From: Cadophora sp. MPI-SDFR-AT-0126
Taxonomy: Eukaryota > Ascomycota > Leotiomycetes > Helotiales > Ploettnerulaceae
Assembly (NCBI GenBank): GCA_020747065.1
Contig: JAGMVK010000018.1
Coordinates: forward strand, 1 to 64,000
Length of the DNA stretch: 64,000 bases
Direction of reading: 5' to 3'
The notes beneath the pieces are model-generated. The model was not told where the DNA came from. It saw nothing but the letters and a program-made list of their open reading frames with translations, and did not search any database. A program made the translations under genes and the position numbers. Positions 22,091 through 34,238 of this stretch are shown here, one piece after another; positions within the stretch are counted from its first letter, which is position 1; each line of letters opens with the position of its first letter.

Positions 22091-23683
22091 GACTGTAGAA
22101 CTCTGGCAGTGCAGGTATCAAATTGCTGGAACGAGGTGAAGACTTGAGAAATTGTGGTGGTGTAAAAGGGGCACTGCATGAGATACAAATGGTAGGGTTT
22201 ATATCGTGTTTTGATTGACTCGAAGCCTCTGGGTCACGTATTAGGAACGAAGCCACCATCTCCCTGGCAAGAGCAACCGGTTATTGTCGTGACTCCCAAA
22301 GGCTCCCAAACTTCAAGGAAACAAAACCGGGGAAACGGTCTTGTTGTCGTCGTCCTAACCGAGTCCTCGCTGTAACGGACAATCCGTGGAGCCATTGCCA
22401 AGGGTTAAGCAAGGGAACGAAGGCCACGGCTTCGCTTAGAAGTTGGCTAGGGGCAAACTCGGCCTGGGAGCGCTCCCAAGGACCAGGAAGGGCCAGAATA
22501 CCATAGGCTCAGTCCAACGACGATAGTTTTCGGCATACTCGGCCTGGGTGTTATCCTTTCCTTGGAATAGTTTTTGGCAAAGGTTTCGCCAAAGTCAGAT
22601 TTGGGTTGGGGATGAAATTGAGACGACTCTCCGGTATTAGCCGACCTGATCGCTTCGGTGGAGTGGATATATTGAACGACCTCGCCTGGGAGTACTCGGA
22701 AGGTTCTGAAACCTAGCCTTCCACTTCAATGCAGATGAAAAGCCTACGAAGCGCGGCTGGCGCGTTGAGTGGTGAAAACAACTCTGCTCCGATAACCTTG
22801 GGCACAGACTACCGAAATCCAAACGCATAGTGCCATGGTCGCAGCTTTTATTGCAACCGTTGCGAGTGTGTGGATTCCAGCTGGAATCCCTTTTTGCTTA
22901 CCTCCATACTTCCTCTGTATGCAGGGCCCCCTAACCTTCGCGCCCTTAGCAATTATAGTTTATTTTAGCGCTGATAAAAGGCCTTCCGTGGCCAAGACTT
23001 AAAAAAAAGAATCCAGGCTCTGAAGTTTAAATTTTTATGTATTACAATTGGCGTATACGGATTTAGTTCGGTGCCAGATCGCGCCCCTTGACTACACAAA
23101 GTCCCTCCGCTACTACTCTGGTACACCACCGAAGGTGGACCGAGTCGCATCTCAAGAACCCCTGAAACCCCTTAATCTCTGTAACCATGAGAGGCTGTTA
23201 TCGCATGTACATACTGTCGTGACACTTTACTTCGGAACCTCACGTGAAGAGCGTAAAATTGTATTGAAAATTTGCTAGCTTTCGGTATCTTCTCTAAAAA
23301 GGTTGTTTTGCTCAATAGGCCCTACATGAGATATTTCCAAGTATCTAGCAATACTTTTCTATCTGCCTTGTACAAAGTATGCCCTAAGCCTAAGCCAAGA
23401 AAGTATATTCGCGTTTTATGGTTTGTGCCTTAAGTGCTAGTGCGGGAATTGACAAGTTTAGAGTTTTGGAGAGAGAAACCCGTAATCGTCAAGGCTGGAT
23501 TGCATGAGCCACACGGGTACAGCGGCGGTTTAACTACAACAGGCTACGACCTGGCTGTGTAGCCGAGTGCGTCTCAAGTGACTGTAGCCATTTCAAGTAT
23601 AAGCTTGACGTCGTTCCGACTTAGAATCCAAAAAATCACATCTCCATCATTCCAGGAACCCATGACACTAAAGCACTTCAAGC
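22091..23683. other. Divergent intergenic region between the BVMO and the FAD monooxygenase
   Basis: 1.6 kb with no convincing gene. ACTCGGCCTGGG occurs twice (about 22458 and 22538). It should hold both promoters. The middle part (22260-22850) is G+C-richer than its flanks and may be a relic of unknown origin. Confidence 0.4.
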
Positions 23684-25528
23684 ATGGCTCAACTCTCTGT
23701 CGTAAATGGTCTGGAACATCTGGACGACACAATAGATCTTTCCAAGCCAACAAGTAAAGATGTTGAGTTGAGCAATTTTGATCACTCTTCAATCCCACTT
23801 GAGAAAGAAGAATGGCCGGTAGTTATCATGGGGTCAAGTCTGGTGGGCATGATGACCGGTCTGCTCTTGGGTTTCCATGGGTAATTCGTCCTCAACGATC
23901 TCATAACCAGAACCAATATTGACTACTATTCTCTTGCAGGATCAAGACTATTTCTTTCGATCGTCGTCCCACTTTTCTGTCCCATCCACGTGCAACCGGG
24001 CTGAACTTCAGGACGTGTGAGATCCTCCGTCAACTTGGTCTTGAAAAAAGATGCCGGGAGGAGAGTGTCCGCGAGTTTGACGTCGATTCAGGACTGCTAG
24101 TCGTTGAAAGACTCGTCAAGGGCAAGCTTTTGGCCACCGTCCAGGAGCATGACCCAAAGCGAGACCAAGAAGTGACTCCAAGCGAATGGCTCTGGCTTAC
24201 ACAAGCCATGCTGGAGCCAATCCTCGTTGAGTATGCACCGATGAGCAACTATAATCTGGTGTACGGAAAAGAAATCGTCCACTATGATGAACAGCCGGAT
24301 GGAGTCATTGTTGTTGTCAGAGATCTCACCACTAACGAACACAAAAAGTATAAGTCTCAGTATCTCGTTGCCTGCGACGGGAACAGGAGCGCCACCCGCA
24401 GGAAAGAAGGCATTGATATGAAGGGAGCGGGCCATTTAGGCACCGGCCTGAACCTCCGCTTCAAGGCTGACCTTCAGAAGCTCTTGGGAGATCGCGCCCG
24501 TCACGGTATCATTTATGTCACGATGCCTCACCTTAAAGGCGCATTTCGCCAGGAAGAGCGAGGCAAGGCGGGCCTCCTTTGGATCAATGAGGCCGACGGC
24601 CGAATAGACTTTCCTCCAGGATCCGTCAGCGAGGACGAGGCCAGAAAAATGTTGTATGAGTTTTCAGGCCTGGGCGAAGAAGCGGGCATAGAATTGCAAT
24701 CTTTCGCGCATTGGACATTGGCCTCCTGCACAGCAGAACGATTTTCATCTAAGGGTGGTCGAGTCCTCATTGCTGGCGATGCTGCCCATATCATGCCCCC
24801 AACAGGCGCGTTGGGAGGAAACACGGGTTGCAATGTGAGTTCCCTTCAGTCTCTAGCGACCTATGAGACAGCTGATCTGATCTTCGCAGGATGCGCATAA
24901 TCTTGCCTGGAAGCTGGCTTATGTGCTCACCGGTAGAGCTGCTCCTTCGTTGCTGCAAAGCTATGAACAGGAGAGGAGGCCAAATGATGCAGCCGTTGTC
25001 GACCAAGCGACTCGCCGATTCCGGAATCGTATTCAAAACCAAATCCCACGGCTTCCAGAAGAAGCATATGATGTCGTTGAAATCGGAGGTCGATACAACA
25101 AAGGAGCCCTTGTACCTGGCAAGGGCGATTCCTCTGACAGAGACTTCGAAGATCCCCACAGCCCCAGTGGCACTGCCGGCTCCAGGTTCCCCCACGTGTC
25201 TCTCTTGTCGAAGGACGGCCAGGCGATCTCGACTCTCGACTTGATCAAGCATAACTTTGTGTTAGTTGCTGCCGAGGAGGACTCCCCGTGGATTGCAGCT
25301 GCGAAGGGTCTGGAGTTCCAGATCGACACGTACGTATTGCACGAGACATCGCAGCCTTATCAAGACGTCAAGGGACTGTTGAGGTCAAGAGGCAAGCTTG
25401 CTCCTGGCGAAGCGCTGCTGGTTCGGCCAGATAATTACATTGCCTGGAGAACTACGGTCCAAGGCTCCAACCACAAAGAGGCGCTGCAGGAAGCCTTGGG
25501 ACAACTGTTAGGGAAACCAACTAAATGA
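23684..25528 (+). CDS. FAD-dependent aromatic monooxygenase (phenol-hydroxylase/PHBH type)
   Basis: Exons 23684-23880, 23940-24834 and 24890-25528 with introns of 59 and 55 bp give 576 aa. The FAD-binding motif at the N-terminus is the variant IMGSSLVG in place of GxGxxG. The DG motif is ACDGNRSATRR and the GD motif is IAGDAAHIMPPTG, followed by GGNTG and DAHNLAWKLA after the second splice. The C-terminal part, with FVLVAAEEDSPW and LLVRPDNYIAWR, is the thioredoxin-like domain of the phenol 2-monooxygenase family. It probably ortho-hydroxylates an aromatic or polyketide ring using NAD(P)H and O2. All splice joins restore conserved family sequence. Confidence 0.9.
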
Positions 25529-26422
25529 GCCATTGAGTATCGATCAATGCTGCGATTAGCTCAGTCGACACTTTTTCGTATACCAATTCTTATTTGTCAA
25601 TTTTTGATGGACACGTCCTATTACGAGCTCCCAAGGAATGAGAGATGCTCGCTAGATTCGCTCAGAATTTGCTGCTGATCCTTTTGTTGATAAGGAATCA
25701 TATTTTCTTCAGCCATAACTTTAAAGATCCATGAAATGTGATTCCAATCAGGATAAAGGGCGAGAAAACAATCATCTAGCGAGGCATCGTTTAATGCCTG
25801 AATGACAATGAAGTAGACGAGAGAAAATCCTCTAAACACAGACTCGTATCGAATTTACCTCCTATATACCTCCTCTGACCATTTTTAAAGCTTGGCGTTA
25901 GCTCATAACATAGAGAACTCGATGGAAACAAGGTATTATATCAAGGGTTCGAGAGCCTCAAAGAACTCGAAAGCTCAAAGGAATCGATTAAGCTTTACGG
26001 CCCACCGACCCAAACGTCACCCTTCTTAATCTTCGAATAACAAAGGCCTCTCGATAAAGCCTCAAAGTGTGACGAACCTCGATTTTACTTTAAAATACTA
26101 GTTAAAGAGTAAGTTCTAGGTGCTCGACATGCGTTACTAAGGATGGATAGAAAACGTAGACGAAAGCGGATTAAGTACGTTGATCTGTGTTGTGAAGCGT
26201 GAAGCAAAAATCAAGAAGTCAAAAAAAGCCCCCCAATAAATAGTAATCATAATGTGTAAATTTCTTTGAACGTGCCCCTGAGTGATATTCCTAAAACCCT
26301 GATATCCTGTGCCATGTGAGCCGGGTGTCGCAATCTCAAATCGCACACGAATGTGAAATCTCTGCGAGTTTCATCTTGTGCGAAGCAACTCTATGTTTCC
26401 TCCCTCAACCAGTAGTTTCTAT
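25529..26422. other. Intergenic region
   Basis: 3' flanks of the FAD monooxygenase and the ABM gene. I see nothing beyond short, unsupported open frames. Confidence 0.45.
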
Positions 26423-26788
26423 CTATCTCCCTTGGACCAGCTCCTCGTAGTTACCCTGTTGCGGTGGCTTTTCTAAAGCATCTTTGAGTGCGCCGAGGAA
26501 GTTTTGCCGGTATGGGTTCTCCCGATGGACTTGGAAGGCATTCTCGATCACAACTGTCAGCCTTGGAAACAGTGAATAATTCTGGTGGCCAAATTGCTAC
26601 GTACAGCTTGAGACTCAAACTTCTCGAAAACTCGAAAGGCTCTCTTATCCGCAGTATCCTGGATAGGCCTCCATTCCAGAGTTCCTTGATCCTTGATATA
26701 TATTCCAGTCGCCTCAACCAGCGTGCGCTTGAGGGTGTCAATTGCCTCCGCAGTGTCCTTGGCGTAAAGTTCGACTATGATAACGAGA

Positions 26789-26793
<5 letters not shown>
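26423..26793 (-). CDS. Small ABM (antibiotic biosynthesis monooxygenase)-like protein
   Basis: Starts MALVIIVELYAKD and continues with TLVEATG and GTLEWRPIQD, then FRVFEKFESQA, as in dimeric alpha+beta-barrel ABM proteins of about 100 aa. A second block, FQVHRENPYRQNFL, lies in another frame downstream. A 62-bp intron (26543-26604; donor GTACGT) joins them to give 102 aa, but it needs an unusual GAG acceptor. If that splice is not used, the gene has a frameshift. ABM proteins act as cofactor-free oxygenases or decarboxylases/anthrone oxidases on aromatic polyketides and quinols, so it fits beside the aromatic monooxygenase. The ATG is preceded immediately by 32 A residues. Confidence 0.6.

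Positions 26794-26825
<32 letters not shown>
26793..26825. repeat. 33-nt poly(T)/poly(A) tract at the ABM start codon
   Basis: T run on the plus strand. On the coding strand it is an A run that ends in the ABM start ATG. Confidence 0.9.
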
Positions 26826-26826
<1 letters not shown>

Positions 26827-28252
26827 GACAAGACAGTATTGCTTGGGGTGATGATTCGAGGTACTCGTTGCGTTGCCCTGGAGGCTTCTGAAGTACTGGT
26901 TCGAGCTATAGTGACCAGTATAGGAAAGCACCTCTTTCAGGAAAAACCGTCAAAGCACAAATGAGAGATATCAGTTGTAACGGCCTTGGCTTCTTTAGCT
27001 TTTTAAGCTTTTTCGGCTTTTTCGGCTAGAATAGCTCCTCCTGGGTACGAAAGTTCCGCACCTTCCATGCTCCACAGTTAGGCTATCGTTAACCGAAGCA
27101 AGGCAAACAACATCATCCACACCATGTTTCTGGGACGGTACGACCTTCGGTTCACACATGCTTGACACCCTGCGGCGAAATTGCCTGGGTTTACGAATAA
27201 TATTTACGGTTAAACCTACGAATCAAACCGGAGGGCTTCCAAGTGGAGTGCCAAGACATAAAGCCTTCTGTCTACCTTGTTAGGCCACTCAAACCATCCG
27301 ATTTAGTCATTTTGACACAATTAACGATATGAAGCTGAGCCAAGACCCAAGTCTGTCGATGAAGTTAGTGGTTCACGTGTGTGCTCTTTGGGTATCACTA
27401 GCTAGCTTAGGAATGCCTGCCCCGGCTCTGAAAGCGAGATATTGATCTCGCATGCAGCTCTATGGTGGGGCAAGTTGAAGTTGTTGGAGCACAACAGACG
27501 GGGTTTTCCATGTCCCGGTAACGAGGTTTACTTTCGAACTAGTAGAGTTTAGTGTGATCTAGGCTACCTTGACACGTTGGAACTGTATCTCAGAGCCCAT
27601 TTGAAACGGTAAGTGATAACGAGAAAACAGGGAAGCAGAAGGCCGTCCAAATTGTTTTCAAGATAGCGAGCCTGCTTTTTACTCGGTCCCCTAACAGCTT
27701 AAACATCTCACAACTGCCCATCGTTTAGATGGTTTATATCAAGCCTCGGGAACTGTAGCCTTGGATGATCAATCGAATGCTATTGGTTATGTATCATCTC
27801 GTCCTCTGTTAGTCATGTTGTAAAACAGCGCAAACAAAAGAGCGCTTCTTAATTTCGGAATGTTAGACTATGGAGGTGAAAACCCTGTTGTTAGTATATG
27901 TCTTACGGAAGGTCAGATGAGCTGGAATTGCATGGAGGGCTGAGCACGAGCTTTGTTTGCAAGGCATGGCTTTACTAACCAATTTGAGAATCCCGAGAAG
28001 TTGTTGTTAACTTGTAAACAGGCCTTGAACCGGAGTCGCGGAGAGCTTATCTTGAAAGACCCGAAGCCCCACAAGTCAAGTCGAAAAGCCGGCAAACTGT
28101 GCGCTAGAGGCCGAAAGCCTAAGCAAGTCAGCGACCCGGATAATTGAGTACATCTGAATAAGTAGAGCTTCACAGCCATTCCACGATGTGACTTCGCTGG
28201 CTAGATTTCTCCTGCCATAAAATACATTGCACTTCACACGAAAGATACTAAA
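26826..28252. other. Intergenic region
   Basis: 1.4 kb between divergent genes. Several short open frames (e.g. 27913-28179 minus) have no recognisable motif. No structural repeat was noticed. Confidence 0.4.
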
Positions 28253-30539
28253 ATGGTACCACAATCCGTTGGCATATTCGAGAACACGGTGGGGTTTAGC
28301 TATCGAACCGGGGCTATAAAGGGGAACACTGGGCCAGAGGGCCAGTTCCAGTATATCCAAGGGGATGTAGTCACTTTCTCTATAGGTCCACTCAAGTTGG
28401 GCGAATCTTCGGCAAAGCCCAGATTGAGTGTTCTAGATCTTGTCGAAGACCCTTCCCTCTCCAACAGCAAATTACTCAACCGGGCGAGACTGCTCTTTAG
28501 TCTGACTCCGGGCATTGGATTTGAGAGGCCAATTTGCATTGATGAAAAGGTGAGTGCTACAAGCTTCCCAAGGCAATGAACGCCGTGACCAAGTTCTATT
28601 AATGACCTTTCTCCGCTTGGCAGGCTCGAATCGCCATTTCAAAGTATGCAACAGAGATCAACCTCGACGCTGAAAACCCCGCAGACTTAGATACCGTCTT
28701 GCAGAAGCTAGGGAGCGAGCTCGGTTTAGTCATCAAGAGCATTCCGCATATTCGAAATCACATTCGCCGGGCGCTGGCAGGCTTCAAAGTTCTACGAGAC
28801 ATTCAAATACCCGTCCGAGATGGCAACTACGTGCTTGGTGACATCTACTTGGCTTCGGAAGGCAAGTTCCCAGCCCTTGTAAGTTCTACCGTGTATGGCA
28901 AAAGGGTGGTATACTCGGGTCCAGTAACCGATGATCCCAATGATGTGGCCGTGTTTGAGAGTCTCGAGGACACCTTTTTTTCAACCTCGGACAATTCAGC
29001 ACTCTCGGTTCCTTATACCGGCGCCTACTTTGAAAACTGGACCAAGCAAAGGGGTTACGAGAACATCTCGCACTTTAACACATTCTTCTGGGTGCCCCGT
29101 GGATATGCCATGGTGAAAATAGATCCTCGAGGTGTGGGCCAGACGCCTGGAAAGAGAGGTGTGCTCGTGTCGGAGCAAGAAGCGAACGACTTGTTTGACG
29201 CGATCGAATGGGCTGCAAAGCAATCCTGGTGCTCCGGCAATGTGGCCTTGGCGGGAAACTCGTACGGCGCCAATTGTCAATGGCGGCCTGTGATCCAAAA
29301 GCCGAAAGGGCTCAAAGCTTTCTTTCCATACGGTAGTAAGTGTGTCTCATTTCGTCCGACATGGTCTGGTCAATGCTAAATCAGACTTCTACAGCCGAGT
29401 TAGACCTGTACCGCGATTTCTCCTACGTGGGAGGTGTTCCTATGTTCAAATTTATTGACGTATGGACTTCAGGTCTCCGTGAGGTGTCACCTCGGTGGCC
29501 TGATGAAGGAGACATCGTCAAGACATTTTCAAGCCACCCTTTCTACGACGATTACTGGAGCAGTATAGAGCTCAAAGTGGAGACTATAGACATTCCAGTC
29601 TTCCTCGGGGCTGCCCAAATGCTCATGTTCCATCAGCGGGCTCCTTACGAGGCCTGGCGCAGGGTGACATCCAAGGACAAGTACTTGCAGATCGTCGATA
29701 CAAACTACTACAGCTGGCCCAACCGTGAGGCGGCCCACAAGCTTTGGTTATTTGCCGAGCGCTACTTGAAGGGTATTATCCATGAAGATTTAGAGCGCGT
29801 CGGCATGCAGATGAGAATCGGTCATGGAGAATGGTACTGGAGGACCGAGGCCGACTGGGAGGTACCAGGGACTGAGTATATCGATTGGCACTTCCAAGCA
29901 GACGGGAGCCTCACTCAAGCAGCACCAAGTATCGGTACAGAAATCAAGACGCTGAGCTACTCAGCTGATATCGAGTCCAAGCTTGCCAAGACCGGAGTTA
30001 GCTTTGTTTCCTGGCCGTTTGAGAAAGACGTCGAGCTAGCAGGTCATTTCACGGCGACCCTTAACATCTCATCCACATCTCATGACGCGGACGTTGTTGT
30101 CTCGCTATGGGCCATTGACGAGAAGGGTAACGTGGTCAAATACTGCGTCGGGCCTAACAAAGAACCTTTCGCTTCTGGACTGCTCCGGGCAAGTCACCGA
30201 AAAACGGACCCAAAAAAGAATTTGCCTTGGCGTCCGTGGCACACGCACACGAAAGAGGACCATGCTCCTCTGAAAGACGGCGAAGTGGTCGAAGTCAATG
30301 TGGAAATATGTCCCGCCACTGCCAGAATCCGAGCCGGTTGGCGGTTGAGGGTTGACATTCTTCCCACCGAGACGCAGCCTGACATTTCCGGATTCAAGCC
30401 AACCGCGCCGAGGTCCTGGGATAGCGCATTTCATGACGGTGCAGTGAACTCCTTACACCTTGGGGGTCAATTTCAGAACTGGATCAAGCTTCCCGTGGTT
30501 CCTTTGAAGGAGATCGGCGCTCTCAATGTAGTCCCCTGA
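28253..30539 (+). CDS. CocE/NonD-type X-Pro dipeptidyl-peptidase (S15) family hydrolase
   Basis: Exons 28253-28549, 28624-29335 and 29395-30539 with introns of 74 and 59 bp give 717 aa. Residues about 1-99 form an extra N-terminal region (FSYRTGAIKGNTGPEGQFQY, then VTFSIGPLKLG) that is not part of the hydrolase. The S15 hydrolase domain follows, with VRDGNYVLGDIY, DPRGVGQTPG and the nucleophile elbow GNSYGA (Ser about 312). The C-terminal half ends in a jelly-roll-like region (AGHFTATLNISS...VVVSLWAIDEKG) typical of the X-Pro PP_C domain. Relatives hydrolyse esters or amides such as cocaine or nonactin; here an acyl ester is likely, substrate unknown. No signal peptide is evident. Confidence 0.88.
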
Positions 30540-31037
30540 GAAAGGCGTCGCCATGAAGGCCTGTTGACAATGTCTTTGTCCACGACTATCTACTTGTGAA
30601 GAGATGGGAGAAAGAAATCACTGGGATTGCACATTGCATGGCGGTCCATGAGAGCAGGGTGTATGCAATGGGGTACCGCGATAACAAGATGGATTTATTT
30701 AAAGGACCAGGAATAGCAATTTCAAAATTCAAAACGTTTAAATGTGACCCCTCTATCTATACTACTAGCTTGGAAACCACTCACTATGAGATGTCGTTGC
30801 GGAGTCTCGAGTTCCTTTATAGTCACCGCAGCCGAAAGAGCGGGCTCATGTCTCCATCTCCTTATTGCATGCATTCGTATGAACTTGCTCATGCACATAA
30901 AGTAGGAAAGCTTCTTTTGACTTAAGAGAGCAAGGCGATTATTGCCAGCGCTGTTTTAGAAAGACGTTAAGTGACCGGGGCAGATACCGGTCGTGAGCTT
31001 TCGATGGTTTACCTACCTTTTGATAACCCAATCAGTA
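30540..31037. other. Intergenic region
   Basis: 3' flank of the CocE-type gene up to the foldback element. The 109-aa open frame at 30596 shows no domain. Confidence 0.4.
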
Positions 31038-31785
31038 ACGTCCCACCCCACCATTCCGCCACCCCTTTTACACCAAAAGTCACAACTTTAAATTATTAAC
31101 ATCTTCACCATTCTTTAATAAAATTATATAAAACTTAAATGCTAGAATAATAATATGCTAATAATTAGAAATATAAAATTTAAGTTAGTTTCGATCGAGT
31201 AATATTGTAAATTAAGTATTTAAAATTTGAGAATTTTTTTACATACAAATTTGGTGTAAAATACTATTTCTCTATTTTCTTAATAACTTTAGTTATTATT
31301 ATTAAAATAAATTAAAACTTAAAATAAAAGTAGATTATATATAGACGTTTAAATTATTAAAGTTTTAAGATATTTATATTAGTAATTATTATCTTATTAA
31401 GTAGAATATAAAACCTCATACAAATAATTTGTATAAGAGAATTTTATTACTTAATAAAAATATAACTACTAATACGAATATATTAGAATTTTAATATTAT
31501 ATATATAATCTACTTTTATTTCAAGTTTTAGCTTTTTTTATTAATACTTAGAAAAGTTATTAACAAGTGATTTTCGGCTTATTTTGTATGTAAATATTTA
31601 AAATTAAGATTACATAATATTATATGATCTAAACTAGCTTTTCTTTGTATTACTTCATAAATAAAAGATAATAAACTCAAATATAAAAAAAATTATAAAT
31701 TTTTATTAATTAATCGTAAAGATATTAACACCTTAAAATCGCTGTTTTTGGTGTAAAAGGTGGGCGGAATGGTGGGGTGGGACGT
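31038..31785. mobile_element. 748-bp foldback (full-length inverted repeat) MITE flanked by TA
   Basis: The ends are near-perfect inverted repeats of about 40 bp (ACGTCCCACCCCACC at the left, its complement at the right) flanked by TA on both sides, as for Tc1/mariner-type target duplications. The A+T-rich interior continues the symmetry. For example, TAAAAGTAGATTATATATA occurs in the left arm and again in the reverse-complemented right arm, and the arms meet at ATACAAATAATTTGTAT (31419-31435). The whole element is therefore one diverged hairpin with arms of about 370 bp. It encodes nothing. Confidence 0.8.
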
Positions 31786-32244
31786 TAGAATGAACAACAT
31801 AACTCTTTCATCACTACCGCAACAACCGCTGTGACTGCTTGCCCACTTTATATGTTGGTTTTAGTAAAAGTCAGGTAAAGGTTGATTTCCAGTCAGGTAC
31901 TCGTCACAAACAGGGCGCCTATCGAGCTGTGGTTTCATGTTGCTTTATCTACTAGATACTATTGAAATGGAAACAATACTCTTCATTGATGAAATACCAT
32001 ATGATTCATCATGTCCAACCAACAAGTCGGCTTGGTACTTAGGTAGATAATGCGAGCAGCAGGCTCATAATCTCTTGATTGGGTCTCAATTGAATAAAGA
32101 AACCGAACAACAGTACAATGGGCATCTCCGTACATTGATAAAGTCCAGTCCTAGTCAAGTACCAGGCGCATATCCCCTTCTCACATAACTTATTTCATTC
32201 AGCCTCGAAGCCTCCCACCCCCCCTTCACAATCCCACAAAGAGT
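31786..32244. other. Intergenic region
   Basis: Between the foldback element and the 3' end of the epoxide hydrolase gene. Nothing recognised. Confidence 0.5.
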
Positions 32245-33243
32245 TCAGGCCCAATTTTGAGAAATGAAATCAATCAACAGCTTCGAAACTTTGTCTGGAC
32301 ATTCCATAACACTCCAATGACCAGTTTCCAAAGTGATTGCCTCGAGGTGAGCTAGCATTCCGTGCTCCTTTGCCTGTTCCATCTGCTCGGGTGGGTTGAT
32401 GATGTCTTCGCTGCTACCGATGTAACAAACGGGAACCTCTACCCTTCTCCGCTCAAGAGGGATCGATTGATCCGACTCCCATTGAATATTCTGCACCAAC
32501 GACCGATAATAAAGACAAGGAGCTTCAAACCTCTCCGCCGAGTATCGCTCCAAGTATTCGTCTTTCCACTTAGGGAGTTGAGCGTAAGGCTTCAGGGGAA
32601 TCCGGTCGTTTCCTTCGAGATAATTTTTCATCGCGCCGCGCGTGCAGAATTGCGTTTTGAGCCAGTACTTGGGGCTGCCGTGCATGATTTCCCAAAACTT
32701 CTCGATATTTGCACTGATCAGTCCTGGTGCTTCTTCCGAGGACAGAAACTCAACGTAGGCGTACTTCGGAAAGCCATAGTAAGTCTCTGTCATTTCATTG
32801 ATGGCCTTGAGGTCAAACTTGTCTGGCGAAGGGGGCATCAAACCGACAGCTATGAGCGACAGGCCCACGACAAGCTCGGGGTTGTAAAAGTAGAGGCGTT
32901 GAACAGCCAAAGAACCCCAGTCGTGCCCAATAGCGATTATTTTCGTGATGCCTTCATGAGTCAAGATCTCAACTATGTCTTGCTGAACCTTTGCTAAGTC
33001 GTACTGGTGAATATCAGCGGGCTTTGAGCTACCGGCGTAACCCAACAGATCGAGGGCGATGATGCGATTGCCCAGCGGAGCTAGGTGAGGAATGATATCT
33101 TGCCACAGATGAGCGCTGTCCGGAAAGCCATGGACGAGGAGCAACGCCGGTTTGCGCTCCGTGGAAGGTGTCTTTGGAGAGATGTAGTAGGTGTATGTCA
33201 GCCATCTTTCTGTATTTCGAGTTTTCTTCTCAAGGTTATCCAT
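32245..33243 (-). CDS. Epoxide hydrolase-like alpha/beta hydrolase
   Basis: Intact single-exon protein of 332 aa. Soluble epoxide hydrolase features are HGFPD (oxyanion HGxP), GHDWG with the nucleophilic Asp, the cap-domain Tyr-rich stretch (ETYYGFPKYAYVEF), an acid residue in SSEDIINPP and the catalytic His in LETGHW. It would open epoxides to diols in the cytosol. A second, broken relative lies at 42140. The start ATG is followed by MDNLEKKTRNTERW, which precedes the fold in the usual way. Confidence 0.9.
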   Translation of the reverse strand: MDNLEKKTRNTERWLTYTYYISPKTPSTERKPALLLVHGFPDSAHLWQDIIPHLAPLGNRIIALDLLGYAGSSKPADIHQYDLAKVQQDIVEILTHEGITKIIAIGHDWGSLAVQRLYFYNPELVVGLSLIAVGLMPPSPDKFDLKAINEMTETYYGFPKYAYVEFLSSEEAPGLISANIEKFWEIMHGSPKYWLKTQFCTRGAMKNYLEGNDRIPLKPYAQLPKWKDEYLERYSAERFEAPCLYYRSLVQNIQWESDQSIPLERRRVEVPVCYIGSSEDIINPPEQMEQAKEHGMLAHLEAITLETGHWSVMECPDKVSKLLIDFISQNWA

Positions 33244-33900
33244 AGCGATTGGTATGCCCAGAAGCGGGTACTATAATTGACAACTGCAAAGAAATGCGAC
33301 TTGTTGAGCGGAAAGGAAGCTGTCGCCTTCAGCATATTAAATATTTTTTTTTTGCTCCGTTATTCTATATATACGATGCGTGGGCCGAGAGGCTGTAATC
33401 CGGCAGCTGGAGAAGTTAAGATTAGGCTAACGACTGTATCACTTTGTTCGAAGGCTATTCGGTCGTGGTGAACACTAGGCTCTCCACAACGTGCCGAAAA
33501 CGCTGATTTTTAGCGAGCCTTACCTAATTTACTTTCCCTATCCTCTTAGCCATTCTTAGTTTTCACGAATATCAATTATAAAATTTTATAAAGGTTAAAA
33601 TACAAAGCAGAAAATTAAGCGATTATTTTCGAATCATTGTAATCTTGATTGAACGTATGTAAGCTCACGACACAAAGTGCAGAAACCCTGATGTCACTAT
33701 TCAATCAACTCATGCTTTTCGAAGACATATAGACTCGTCGACCGTGTTGACGTTCCCCAATACAGCAGTTTCTACATACCAGCATAGCCCAAACTAGTTT
33801 TGTGAGACTACCTAACCAGAATTATCACGACTATGTGAGTACCACTACGATCCCCTTCTTCTCGCAGGCGTTCTTAAACTCGCTATTTTCAGGAGTTGAA
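33244..33900. other. Intergenic region
   Basis: Promoter side of the epoxide hydrolase. No gene or repeat recognised. Confidence 0.5.
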
Positions 33901-34167
33901 TCAACACCTATCGTCGAATCGCCTTGCTTCAGAATCACACGCCTCCAGCATTTTCATCTGTCCATCTAGAATATTTCCACTCAACCATTCCCTCATCGCT
34001 TCTCTCTTCCACCCACATTCCCTACATCCAAGCAGATGCGTTCCCAACATCAAATCTTTCAACGAATTGGACAACACATCTTCCAACGACCTTGCATGCT
34101 TCGGATTCCACCCGAACTGGAGGATAGGATCGGTCAAGAGATCATTCAGATGGCGCAGCGACTTCAA
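33901..34167 (-). CDS. Possible additional exon (unrecognised, 88 aa)
   Basis: An open frame with protein-like composition (LQFGWNPKHARSLEDVL, GCRECGWKREAMREWLSGN). It lies just downstream of the unrecognised Ser-Asp gene on the same strand and in another frame. It could be an alternative last exon of that gene (a donor GTCATT near 34270 and an acceptor AAG near 34160 would keep frame) or a separate relic. No domain recognised. Confidence 0.3.
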   Translation of the reverse strand: MKSLRHLNDLLTDPILQFGWNPKHARSLEDVLSNSLKDLMLGTHLLGCRECGWKREAMREWLSGNILDGQMKMLEACDSEARRFDDRC

Positions 34168-34238
34168 AGACCCGAGTGTCCCTTTTGTACCCCATTGAAA
34201 CGTAGTAAGGATCTGTGCCGTTCCAGGATCCCACCGTA

